Below are positions 1-10,769 of a DNA stretch of 64,000 nt, one piece after another (the first letter of the stretch is position 1; every line of letters begins with the position of its first letter). This DNA comes from Phaffia rhodozyma. Lineage: Eukaryota > Basidiomycota > Tremellomycetes > Cystofilobasidiales > Mrakiaceae. Below the pieces are notes generated by a model that was not told the origin of the DNA, did not search any database, and saw nothing but the letters and a program-made list of their open reading frames with translations. Location of the stretch: NCBI GenBank assembly GCA_014706385.1, contig JACGZH010000005.1:1302001-1366000 (forward strand). The letters are read 5' to 3'. A program made the translations under genes and the position numbers.

Positions 1-395
1 ATCCGCTCCTGTCTTGAAGTTTCCCATCGGCCTAGCAATGATACCTGGAAATTCAGTGTCCTGTTCAAAAAGAGATTACAGAGGATTAGAATATAGAAAG
101 TAACAAGGTAAAAGAGAGGAGAGGAGAGCACGAACCCTGTTGTATAGTAGACCGATCAAACATGCCCATCCCATAAACGAGACCCCAGTAAGCCGGTTTT
201 GTTTTTTCGTGATGTTTTTCTTTTCTCCTACATTCTCTGTTCTGGTTCGATAGGTAGCTGGAGAGAAAAGATGATAAGAAAGACAAGAAATGGGACGTAC
301 ATTGATACCACGGGGAACGAATCGATCGCGTTTCTCAACGCGACAAGTTCAACCTCGAGGTTGTCTGCCCAGACTTCCCTGATTCTTGAGACCAT
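1..395 (-). CDS. CAF1: CCR4-NOT deadenylase subunit CAF1/POP2 (N-terminal part, cut by window edge)
   Basis: Catalytic 3'-5' exoribonuclease of the CCR4-NOT complex, which shortens mRNA poly(A) tails. Exon 1 (395-301) starts at ATG 395 and encodes RIREVWADNLEVEL, the conserved CAF1 N-terminus, followed by a stretch ending VVSM. The exon at 60-1 encodes DTEFPGIIARPMGNFK, the first DEDD motif (catalytic Asp and Glu). The family has an unbroken M-DTEFPG junction, yet exon 1 ends with AT and the next exon starts GAC, so one G is missing with canonical splice sites (introns start GTACGT at 300 and end AACAG at 61). A 1-nt exon G at 136, framed by CAACAG and GTTCGT, would restore ATG-GAC. The rest of the nuclease domain lies outside the window. 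The family call is secure; the splicing is inferred. Confidence 0.9.
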
Positions 396-1892
396 CGTGG
401 GACTAGTAGATTTGAGTTTAAATTACGAGATAGTGTCGAGCAAGAAGACCCGAAAGAATGTGTGTGTGTATGTACCAAAGGAAGGGACGAAAGGGCGGGT
501 TAGAGATGATGGATGGTGGGGGTTGGGCAAAAGGAAAGGAAGTAAGAACCAGAAATTTCTTTAATTCTCTTTTGCCAGGAGATCAGTGACCATCACCATC
601 ACCATCGTCATCAACTATCGGACCGTCTCTTTTGTCGTCATGTACTTTCTTAGGCTTGCTATCTTGGCATCTATAATTGTAGCAGCCCATGGTTCGTCTT
701 TTGCCTCTCGCCTTGGTCCCAACTGGGTTTGATACAACAAGGAATTTAGCTGACCGATGGCCCATCTGGATCTCAGCCGCTTACTCTGCCTATGAATGTC
801 AGTTTTTCCCGTCGTCCTCTTAATCTCTGACCTTTCTCGTTGATCTTTCGGATCAAATCCAACAGGTCTACAGATCCACAGGGTACCTCAGATGTGGTCT
901 GTAGTGCTTTCGATGTATTTTGGCTGACCGTCTTTCACCTTCCGCCCTGCTCTGAACTTGGATATACGGTGATAGACCTAGGCCATCTGAAAGCTCTCGA
1001 TCGACCGGAAACAACGCTTCCTCTCTCAGTTTGTCCATCCTATTTTGGGTCTCTGTTCTCTTCTTTGCGCGTCTGTTGGTTCAAGAGAGTAATGATGTCT
1101 GATGAACTGTTCTTTTCTTCCTTGGTCGGCCCTTCCCTTCGTATCTGATTCGCTCTGACCGGATGGGTGTACAGATCAAATCAGAAGCTACGCTCGCCTT
1201 GCTTGTCTTCCTGTTGGCTCACCTTCAAGATGCAGCCTCGTTAAAAAAGATCGGATGGAGTGATAGAATGCAAAAATTGTTCGTCTCCATCCTGTTCATC
1301 TGTTCTCTGAGTCGCGCGCTTCTTCGTCGACTCTTGATCGAGCCATACAATCTGGTCGGACGTTCCTTCTTCGATCGTTCGTTCATACTTCTTCACTTTT
1401 GATTTCTCAGATCAATAGACGAAACCGACGCAAAAGGAGGATTCATTCAGTTGAGGAACCGAGGGTCCCAATTATTCAGTGAAACGGGTCTCCAGTCATC
1501 CTCTACTTGAATTTTCTGATACCAGGAAATGTTTTCCTCGTTCTGTAATGTATCATGACTGTCTTTCTTCTTAGTCTCGTCCGGTATTCCTGAATTCACA
1601 CTCCAATAAGGATAATTTGGAGAGAACAAAGGAACAGAGGGATGCCAAATGGATAGTGATGATTTCAGAGGAATATATATATGAGAGTATTAATACATAC
1701 AAAAGTCGTCTTATAAGACGGACCGGAATAGATCATGAGGAACGAACAGGACGAGGAAGAAAGAAGAAGCCAAACCGAAATGTCTATGGGGGAGGGGTGA
1801 GAAGGTAGGAGGTGGGAGTGGTATATAGAGAAGAGGAAAGACGAGAGAAGCGCGCGGGTAAAGACCAGAATCAAATACCCAACAACCTAGGG
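396..1892. other. Intergenic region upstream of CAF1
   Basis: About 1.5 kb between the CAF1 start and the stop of the small gene on the same strand. It must hold the CAF1 promoter. One minus-strand open stretch, about 1590-1447, follows a possible acceptor (AATTCAG) and ends at a TGA; it reads like coding sequence (acidic and Trp-rich, e.g. ENISWYQKIQVEDDWRPV), but no partner exons or family were recognised. It could be the last exon of an unrecognised gene or an alternative 3' exon of the neighbour. Nothing else was recognised. Confidence 0.4.
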
Positions 1893-2554
1893 TCACTCGA
1901 GGCTATCGACCATCAAAAGAAACAGTCCGGTTGAGTCACCTATGCACTTATCTGTCAACGACCAGAGAGAAACAGAGTCTAGGAAATAACGTACGATCAA
2001 ACTTGGGCGCTCGACGAGGAGGCAAAGTCGGGCTTGGATCAGCTGAAATGACCGATCCCAGTGCGACTTGTGGCGTGGCCGGAGGTTGATGGAGAAGTAA
2101 ACGAGAGAGCAACGACGGACCCGATCGCGAGGTCGTCATCGAGGAAGAGGAAGAGGACGAGAAGGTGAACGAAGGTCCTGTGAGAAGGGACAGTACGCGT
2201 ACAAGAAGGGAACATAGTCGTGGAGGTTTCAGATCGAAGGGAGCAACAAAATAAAGAAAGATAAAGGATTTAATCGGGGATAATATACGTACGACGCGCG
2301 GGCTGGGTGATGTTGGCAGTCGAGGGGAAATGGCCTTCGATACGCTCTTCTCTACAGAAGCTGTGGGTCCCTGCATCAAAGCTGGAGAGTAGAATTTCCC
2401 AGGAGGATGCGGTAGCACCATAGCTGGCCGACGGAGCAGAGTTGGTGGGTGAGACCGAAGGAAACGTGGTCAAACGAGGTGTTTCGGACAAGATAGCAAC
2501 CGGGCCTGGGCGGCCACTGGACGACGAAAGGATATCGATCGGAGGAGTCTGCAT
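1893..2554 (-). CDS. Hypothetical Ser/Pro-rich protein, three exons
   Basis: Proposed spliced gene: ATG at 2554; exons 2554-2293, 2177-1995 and 1951-1893, totalling 504 nt or 167 residues plus TGA. Both donors are GTACGT and both acceptors are CAG, and the frame stays open across both junctions (phases 1 and 1). The product starts MQTPPIDILSSSSGRPGP, is rich in Ser, Pro and Thr and looks mostly disordered. It has no signal peptide or membrane segment that I can see. No family was recognised. An upstream ATG at 2725 is in the same open frame and could give a longer N-terminus. The model rests only on splice consensus and frame and needs transcript support. Confidence 0.4.
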
Positions 2555-4409
2555 ATCTGAGCGGATAACTGTATATTCTAGTACGGGTGCGTTCGAGTGA
2601 GTATCCTTATGAACGAGGACAGAGCTAGAGAACGGTTGGTTGATGATTGTTATGATCAAGACGATGGGTCCATCCAGTTTTCCAACGGGAGAGGGAGAAA
2701 CGTTCAGATAGCGGAAGTGTCCCATCGGGTGGAGTCGGTGATAAGCCCGATGGGCGTAGCCTGGTTACTAGCCAGGTCGCGGTTATGATGTTTGTTACGC
2801 TTTGAGCCTTAACCCTAACGTCCGAGGACGCATATACCCATCCCTTGTGTAGACACACGTGGACACATATCCGCATCCACATCACCATCGACATTGACAT
2901 CGATAGAGGTTATGTTCACGTTCAGTTTGTAGACGATCGACTGGGTTCGATACATGTGTGCTGATATCTGTTGGACAGTATCGATAAAGTGGATATGTAC
3001 CAATGAGCCGGAGAGCTTCCATGGAGTTCTTTGCATTCTTGCCTCTGAGGTTGGTCATGGTGAAACATACTGCTCAAAGTGTTTGAAACATTGGTGTTGG
3101 CCATAGCCTGAACTATGTTGCTAGTGATTCCTTTGCTAGCAGACTCGCTGAAAGCATGATGAGCCAAGTCGAATATCTAAGGGATGACTCCTGATGCAGA
3201 GACCAGAACTGGGGTTTCTCTAGGAAGAGATTCGTGGTCGCAGTCCTCGTAAAGATTTCTCAGCACAGGAGCCTATTGAAAGCCTGGTGTTGGACATACG
3301 TAGATACATGGGCAACAGAACGATAGATTGAAGGAGAACGAAAAGTAAGAGTTACTGACACCTTCTACTCATCTAGCGCAAAACCTGTCTTTCGGGCTAA
3401 TAAGGGTACGACAGACACTCATTACCTTCCCTCCTTATCCAACTCTGTCACAGAAGTATCTCTCATGCGCTGATCAGACGAGGAAGATCGAAGTATCGTC
3501 ATTGATCCAAGGCTTGCTTTGCCAGGCGAAGAGAAAGTGGTCATCCGAGCTGCTCCGCGAGGAGTGTTACAGGACATTAGCGTGTACCTCTACCGTCGTG
3601 TGACCTACAGTCCTCGACTCTTCAGCAACCAAGTCAGACAGAGAGGTAGAGCTGCTCACATCTACTTCTCACAGGCAGAAGGAGCTCGGAAGAGCTGTTT
3701 GTTTCCGTTGAGGTGTCTTGCGCCCGTTCCTCTGAACTCTCCCCCGGCCTTCTCCTCTTGAACCTGTCGCCCTGCACCTGAGTGATCCGAGTGGACAGAT
3801 CGTCCGATATATGATACATCTTGAGGACAGACATATATCTCCATAGATCACCTATCAGAACAAAGACATCCAGAACCGAGGCGTTCGATTATTCCCACGA
3901 CGCGCTATCAGGCGATTGTATACTGCCTCATTGGTTTAGGTAAACTATGAAATCTAGGTTTCTTTGAACAAAGCTCACTCGTCCACTATTTCTTCAGTAT
4001 CCGCGATCAATCTATCCAATAGTTAATAAGTCAAAGGTCAGTCTGTTTCCAACAGAGTCAGTGTAGCCGTGTCCACGATCGTTACGATTAACCATCGTCG
4101 ATGGAAGCTAGAAAGGCAGAAGGTGAAAGTCGACTGAATGCGCCTTGAAAACAAAGAAAAAAACGGGGCGGCTTTGATTGGCCGTTTTTTTTTTCGCAGC
4201 TGGCTGGCGTGACAGGGAGGGAAAAACATTAGGAATATATTTGTAGTGTTCATTAGGAAAACGCGGTAACTCATTAGAAAAAAAAATCCCAAAGCCGCAC
4301 GCCCGTTTTTTTCCGCTTTTGGCCTGCCCGATCTCTTTCCCTTCGACCGTCTCCTCTTTTCTCCTCCTCAACCCACCCCACCCATCCTCACATCGTCCAA
4401 TACACCAGC
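2555..4409. other. Intergenic region before CYT1
   Basis: Divergent spacer of about 1.85 kb between the hypothetical minus-strand gene and cytochrome c1. It contains CTTAACCCTAAC at 2808-2819 next to TGTTACGCT at 2793-2801, a pair also found upstream of SEC22. The last 350 bp before CYT1 are pyrimidine-rich in the sense strand (CTTTTCTCCTCCTC near 4355), as expected of a strong fungal promoter and leader. Short open frames at 2922-3167 and 3519-3761 look unconvincing. No tRNA or transposon was recognised. Confidence 0.4.
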
Positions 4410-6455
4410 ATGTCTTTCGCCAGGCTCGCTACCCAGTCCTTCAAGGCTACCCCGGCAGTCCGATCTGGAGTAAGTGTTTCCATTAGAATCGTACGCCCGT
4501 ACCACAAGCAGCGATGTCGTCTTTGAGCTCTTCGAGGATTAGAGAGAAACGGAGGGAAAAAATCGTCGGATCATCTCTCCTCGGCCTCTCGTTGTTATCT
4601 TTTCGACTCTGGCTCGATGGCGGTTCATCTGTCTATGACATCCCTATCGACAGGATGTTAAGGACATGAGAAGAATGAAAACAGGAAAGAAGTCAATTGC
4701 CGATTCTGACGTTGGCTCGTTCTCTTTGGCCGTTTTTTTTTCTCTCGTCTTTTCCCTCAGGCCCGATTCGCTTCTAGCACTCCTGTATGTTTCCCTCTTG
4801 TCTCGTTCTTGCCGATCCCTTCTGAATGCTCATCTGTGTTGTCCGATCTATGATTCATACTAGTCCGCCAAGTGGGTTCCTTCCCGACTTCACGCTGCCG
4901 GTGCCACCTTGGCCACTGTGGGAACCGTCTCCCTTTACGGCTATCAATACGGCCTCCCCGGATTGGACGGTCTCTTGGCCGAGGCTTCCGCCAACACTGT
5001 CGGTGAGGATGGTTTCCACCCAGCCAACCTTCCTTTCTACCACAAGGGATTTCTTAACACCTTCGAGCACGACTCGTAAGTCCTCCTCGGATTCTCTATG
5101 TCTTCATTCCGCCTTTTTTTCTTCTCTTTCGTTCTCTCCTCCCTGTCTTTTTTATGCCCTCCATCTGGGTGGACAAATGATGCAGTTGGATTGGGCGACC
5201 GAGTCGAACACAGAGAACGGATAGAATCACACAACCTCACAACCTCACATGCACCCATACACCCATATTAAAATCACTGTGAGCAACTGCTAACCTGGTC
5301 GTCGTTTGTCTCGATTCTTAGTATCCGACGAGGATACCAGGTCTACAAGGAGGTCTGCTCCGCTTGCCACTCCTTGAAGCGAATCGCCTGGCGAAACTTG
5401 GTCGGTGTCAGTCATACCGTCGATGAGGTTAAGGTACGTTTAGTTCTTCATCTTTCGTCATCTCCAGTACTGCGAGCACGAGAAAAAAAGAAGAGGTTAC
5501 AAAGAAAGAAAGCCCACATACTCATTCCTATCCTCCACCCTATCATGATCCATCGAACGAAAACTTTTATGTTTTCTCTTTTCATCATCACCAACAAATA
5601 AATCCGTTACCCGCAACAGGCTTTCGCTGCTGATGCCGAGTACGAGGATGGGCCCAATGATGAGGGAGAGATGTTCATGCGACCTGGAAAGCTCGCCGAT
5701 TACATGCCCAGCCCCTACCCTAACGATCAGGCTTCCCGAGCCTCCAACGCCGGTGCCCTTCCTCCTGATCTCAGTTTGATCACCAAGGCCCGACACGGAA
5801 ACGTTGACTACGTCTTCTCCCTCCTTACCGGATACGTCGATGCCCCGGCTGGTATTGAGATTCGAGAGGGTGAGCTTCGATTTCTCTCCTTTCCTCTGTC
5901 CCACCGAGATATCTCCAGTATTCATGGCTAATGGTAAATTATGTTCCACTCCATCTAGGTATGCACTACAACCCTTACTTCCCCGGAGGAGGAATTGGTA
6001 TGGGTCGAGTGTTGTACGATGGTTTGATTGAGTACGAGGATGGTTAGTACCCTTTTTGGTCTTCTTTCTTCCTACCTCACATGGTTGCTGACAAGCTGTA
6101 CACCACTTGGATATTTATCAAATCGATCGAAATAGGAACCCCTGCTACTACTTCCCAGATGGCTAAGGATGTGACCACCTTCCTCAGCTGGGCTGCCGAG
6201 CCCGAGTTGGATGAGCGACACAAGTTGGGACTCCAGGCTTCCGTCATCTTGTCCGCCATGTGGGCTTTGAGTATCTGGATCAAGCGATACAAGTGGGCCC
6301 CGATCAAGTCCAGGAAGATCCGTACGTCCGATTTTTTTTCTTGGATCTGCTTTTCCTTAGACATGACGAGATTCTCATCTATCTTGTGTTTTTCGTTTAC
6401 GCTCGCTTCTTCTCCGCCTATAACAGTTTACAACCCTCCCCGATCGTCCCACTAA
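4410..6455 (+). CDS. CYT1: Cytochrome c1, haem protein of respiratory complex III
   Basis: Electron carrier of the ubiquinol-cytochrome c reductase, anchored in the mitochondrial inner membrane and facing the intermembrane space. Eight exons: 4410-4469, 4761-4784, 4864-5075, 5322-5433, 5620-5869, 5959-6042, 6136-6321 and 6427-6455. The product begins with a basic, Ser-containing presequence ([13 protein letters not shown]) and an alanine-rich sorting segment. It carries the covalent haem motif CSACH in exon 4, the acidic stretch after it ([15 protein letters not shown]), a [21 protein letters not shown] block containing the conserved region before the haem ligand Met, and a C-terminal membrane anchor ([18 protein letters not shown]), all diagnostic of cytochrome c1. 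Stop TAA at 6453-6455. Exon 2 is only 24 nt and lies within the presequence. Confidence 0.96.
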
Positions 6456-7067
6456 ACATATTCCCAGTCCAATCTCTCGTTTCCCTCCCACCCTCGCCCT
6501 TTTCCTTTTTCCCCTTCCTCTCTCCTCGTATTTCCTCACGTCCCTTATTAAAACGGAGAATCAGGTCTTGGAACTCGGGGATTGGGTGTCTTCTTCTTTC
6601 CTTATTCTCTCCCATTATATTCCATGTTTTTTTTTGTGTCGTTTCATGTCATGTTGCATAGATACCTTGTGGAAAGGTTGATAGAGGATTATCAAGTCGA
6701 TCAAGAAGTTAACGAGAGGAGGACAAGCTCATTGCCCAACTTTGAATGCCAATCTGCTGAATCGGAAGTCCAAGCTGAAGTCGAAGTTTGTTGTCATACT
6801 CCCTTTCTTTCTTTTTCTAACCCCCTCCTTCTTTATTATCGTCTCTTATATAGGATCTTTAGAATGATAAGAGTTCTTGTTTTCTCTTCTCATTTTATTT
6901 AGCTGGAGAGGAAAGAGTGAAGTGTGCGACGACGCGTGGTGAACAAGAACAGAAATCTACGATGGAAGAGAAACGGCGAAACTGATATCGTTCATTTCCG
7001 TATCTTGCAATCTACATTCTATATAATTTCGATCTTTGGGCTTCAACGTTGTTTACTATCACTACTA
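6456..7067. other. Convergent 3' spacer between CYT1 and the UFO1-like gene
   Basis: About 0.6 kb holding the 3' untranslated regions of two converging genes. It is AT- and pyrimidine-rich with no convincing coding sequence. No terminator hairpin is expected in a fungus. Confidence 0.5.
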
Positions 7068-10000
7068 CTATTGATCAACAAGACTCATCTCCAATACCAG
7101 CCTCAGTTCTTCTTCTTCTCTTTCTTCTCTTGTCAATGTTTTCACTTTCCCATCCCCGTTCTCAGCTCCAGCTCTGGTCTTTCCATTCATGTTGGAGCCA
7201 GAGCTATAGGCTGAATTGAAATCGGGACTTGGGATGGGACTAACAAGAGGACTGGACCGAGGTTTCCCAGACAAGACCTCGGCAGCTGTAAGTACTCGTT
7301 GACCATCCTTCTCTCTTCCTCCCCATCGACCACGGTTTTCTCTCCCTTCTCCTGCTTGAGTAGAGTTGGAGCTGTGGTTGGAATTGAGGGAAGGGATGGA
7401 GAGAGCAGTAGACTTCTTGCCCTTGGAGGAAGAGAGCAATGATTTCGTAGGCGAGACAGACGACGGTGTCATCGCTGGCCATTCATCCTCATTATCGACC
7501 GTGCTGTGGGCATGTCTGGTCATACTGGCAGCGGCGGCGGTAGCGGCAGGGATTAAGAATGGTCGAGGAGATGAATAATCTAACGAACTATCGTATCGGT
7601 CCGTTGAGAAAGGAACAGACGAAGTCGAGGAAGGAACCGGATCAAAGTCCGGTGTAGTTGGTCCGTCTAGGAGACTTCGTTCGAGTGCTAATCGGAGATC
7701 TTCTGCCTCGGCGTCGGAGTCGACAGTCGTATCCATCTCGTCAAGCAACCTGTCATTCTCCTCTTCCTCTTCCTCCTCAACATTCACGTAACCCTCTTCA
7801 CCATTTTTTTCGGAACGATCACGGGCACGAGAAGACTGCTGTTCCTCTTCCTCCTGGCTAAGCATCAACGCATATGCCACGACTTCTTCATCTGTCAAAC
7901 CTAGTTGACCCATAAACTTCTCTTTCTGAGCACGTTCCCTCTCGATCGTTTCCCGGAGATTCCTGGATTCTGCGCTATGTTCTGCTTGTGCGTTGGCGAT
8001 CTCGTGCTTCAGGTCGCTCGGGGCTTGAGGAGGAAGAGAGATGGAAGAAACAGATGTAGTCAGCGTTTGATCATGGTACACAGAGAGAAAAACAGAGGAG
8101 CGACAAACATTGATGACCTGCTTTCCCAGGTGTGAGCCTTCCCTCCCAGCCGTTCCCACTTCGACCAATGATCTTTCCGACGAATGGGCTTTTTCCGTTC
8201 CTCCTGATCCGTCTACCAATCCTCCAGCTAAGAATTTTTGTTCCAATACTGCATATCAACAGATCTCGCTCGAGAACGACGTTGGACACTCGGAAGAGAT
8301 CAGGATCAAGCGCCCCGGCTTGAAGATGATGGGCGATTCGTCGGTTGGCAGGCGCGCATTCACTTAACTCATGAAGGAGTAAAGGGATCTCCTGGAGTGG
8401 GTCCCAGATCTTCACGATTCCTTCCAAGCTAATTTCAAGCAAAGAAGAATGAGAAAAACACACACACACACACACACACACATGGATCAGTCAACCGGCG
8501 AAAATGGCAAGTATCCTTAAAATCTTTAACTCACCTTCCGACCACGACCAAACCCTGTTGACACTCTAAAGCGGTGACCTTCCCATCCGCCGCTCTCCAC
8601 GATCTCAACGGCAAGACCTCTGTGTTTTTCTCATCAACATCCCAGTCCCAGATTCGAACCATGCCTTCTGCATCACCTGCTACCACAAACTTGTTGCTCG
8701 CGAGGGATCCCCTTGTATTCACTCTCTTCTCAAGTATAGTACTCGTCGCTAGGTGAAACACCTGGGGTTTCATTGGGTCAGGCACACCAGACGGTGTTGA
8801 CGGTTCGGACGGTGTCACTGAGGGCGTACTGTGAAACGGAAGTGAGGGTGGTGGGGGAACCTTGAACTCGGCAAATAGTGTGGTCAACTCTGGAAAGCCC
8901 TCGGCGGAAGAGGGTGAGAAAGTGGTCAGGGTGGTCGAGGCAGCCTCGGAAGCTTTATCGATACCACCGTCCGTCAAGGGAAGAGAATATTGGAAGGTGA
9001 TTCGTTGGAAGGACGGTCGACCGGATATCCGGAGGAGGACATTGACAGTCAACGGTATCTTGCCTTGGTCTCTTTTGTCAATCAGACAAGGATCCACGAC
9101 GTCCAAACAAAAGCTCATCGGGGTCTGCCCAGGCGAGAATCGGTCTCGGTCTTCTTGCCAAGACGTGATAGACGAAGGCTGGATTGATGTCGAGGCATGG
9201 GCGTTTCCTTCTGAAGGAGCGAATACGCCTCTCCATACTCTGACAAGCCCAGCCTCCGTTACACTCGCCACAACACCCGATGCAGCGTCCCAGCAAACAT
9301 GAGAGACAGCTCGATACTCTGGCCCAAGAGATGGACGAGGAGGCGCTCCATCGGTTGATGTTTCTTTCTTTCGGACCGGTTGCTCACTCGTCCAGAGACA
9401 GATCAGGTGATCTCCTGTGCTTTCTGCCCAGAGCTTGACGCGTCCATCCTGGCCACCACTGATGAAGAACCCGGGCGGGCCAAATACCAAGGACCACACT
9501 GGTCCATCATGGCCTATGACTCCTCTGGATCGAGCGGTCAGCGTGGGCGTTCGACCGCTTCCGGCGATGATAGAGGTCTGTGCGACCTGTCCGTCTTGAA
9601 ATCCCCAAAGGACGGTAGAGGGATCTCTTGGAGACAAGAGGAGGGCAGTTGGACGAGTCTGAGGAATGCTCCATAAGGTATGGTCTGATGAGAGAAGCAA
9701 ATAGTTTCCTGACGTCATGAGCTTTATCATTTCTAGATTTCTACTGAACAATCACGACACCTTACCGTTTGAGCCTTGAGAATCCAAGTAGCCTTTGACA
9801 AGTGTGCCAGTCATCGGGTTACTATGATGATATAAAAGAAAAAACGATAGAAGATGTTCAATGATGAAGAGAAGATGAACGGTCCTTGAGCTTGGTACGC
9901 GTGAGAGACGGACCTTCTGGTACAGACACCCATGGCGATACTTGCGCTCAATAGAGTCGGCGCTCGGAACTGGTAGGACGGTGTCTTGGGAGCAGGCAGA

Positions 10001-10769
10001 GGGTAGCCTACTGCAAACGAATGAATGTAGGATAGTCGGGGATCATACAGCAAGGAGGCAGTGTTTGAGTTGGAGACCACACTGACGCGTACGAAGTGAA
10101 CGTGAGGAAGATGAATGAGCATTCGATACGAGGATACAAAGCACAGGAAAGCGCTCAAGATACATACTCTATCAGTCTCTCCCGGGCTAGGGCCTCTTTT
10201 CTCCACCCTTGGCCGCTGCCACCTCCGGGAAGACAGCTTCGGGTTAGACCGGCTAGACCCGGCCTTACAAATGTCCGTTCAAAGCTAGCCTTCCACGAAG
10301 CCTCATCAGAGATTGCGGCGTTGAGCGCGCGACATGTCCGAAGGATGTCCAACAAGGATGATGGAGGAAGAAAAGAAACAATATGAAGGAGGGTTTCTGA
10401 AGGTAGATTCAGGAGCGGGCTATCAATGGACATCGGTCGAATACGGCCAGATCAGCGGCTGGATAGAGACAACGCTGATTGAACTACAGAGACTCACGAA
10501 GTCTGCACGATTGGTCCGCCTAAGATCTCCCCATCCTGACTACCGTCATCCGAGCTAGCTGTGTGGTCGCCCCATGTTCTCCTCGGATTTTCCTTCCTTG
10601 AATTAATAGTCGGGTGAGGTTCTCTCGCTTTGCCTTTTGAACGATGTGGGACTAGGGTATCATGTTGATCGGCTGGATCCAAGCTGTGTGTATGTGGTGT
10701 ATGACCTGAGGAGATCGATGATGCAGAGAGATTTTCCTGTGGGCTATCTAGACCGAGGGGCTGGTTCAT
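7068..10769 (-). CDS. UFO1-like F-box/WD40/UIM substrate receptor of SCF ubiquitin ligase
   Basis: Predicted SCF ubiquitin ligase substrate receptor. Seven exons (10769-10498, 10419-10168, 10081-9914, 9821-9766, 9684-8535, 8428-8118, 8023-7068) sum to 1054 residues with consistent phases. The domain order matches yeast Ufo1: an F-box at about residues 90-135 (LLNLPSETLLHIVSFLPPSS), a WD40 propeller at about 190-700 (GHDGPVWSLVFGPPGFFISG, GQDGRVKLW, AEGMVRIWDWD, LEGIVKIWDP), then a disordered acidic tail with three ubiquitin-interacting motifs (VVAYALMLSQ, DLRLALERSLLD and, at the very end, ELRLVLEMSLVDQ). The start was chosen at 10769 because its exon joins the F-box exon in phase across a 78-nt GTGAGT...GATAG intron. 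The ATG at 10433, inside that intron, would drop about 90 disordered residues. Intron 5 carries a (TG)n run in the sense strand. Confidence 0.85.
8459..8480. repeat. (CA)n microsatellite in an intron of the UFO1-like gene
   Basis: A perfect dinucleotide run of about 11 CA units. In the sense of the gene it is a TG run upstream of the pyrimidine-rich 3' end of the intron, so length changes could affect splicing. Confidence 0.9.

Noticed and set aside
1447..1629. Minus-strand frame rich in Asp, Glu and Trp as a gene of its own
   Set aside because: Coding-like but without a recognisable start exon or family; kept only as a remark in the intergenic entry.
10155..10433. ATG at 10433 as the start of the F-box gene
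   Set aside because: It lies inside a 78-nt GTGAGT...GATAG intron; the upstream exon joins the F-box frame in phase.
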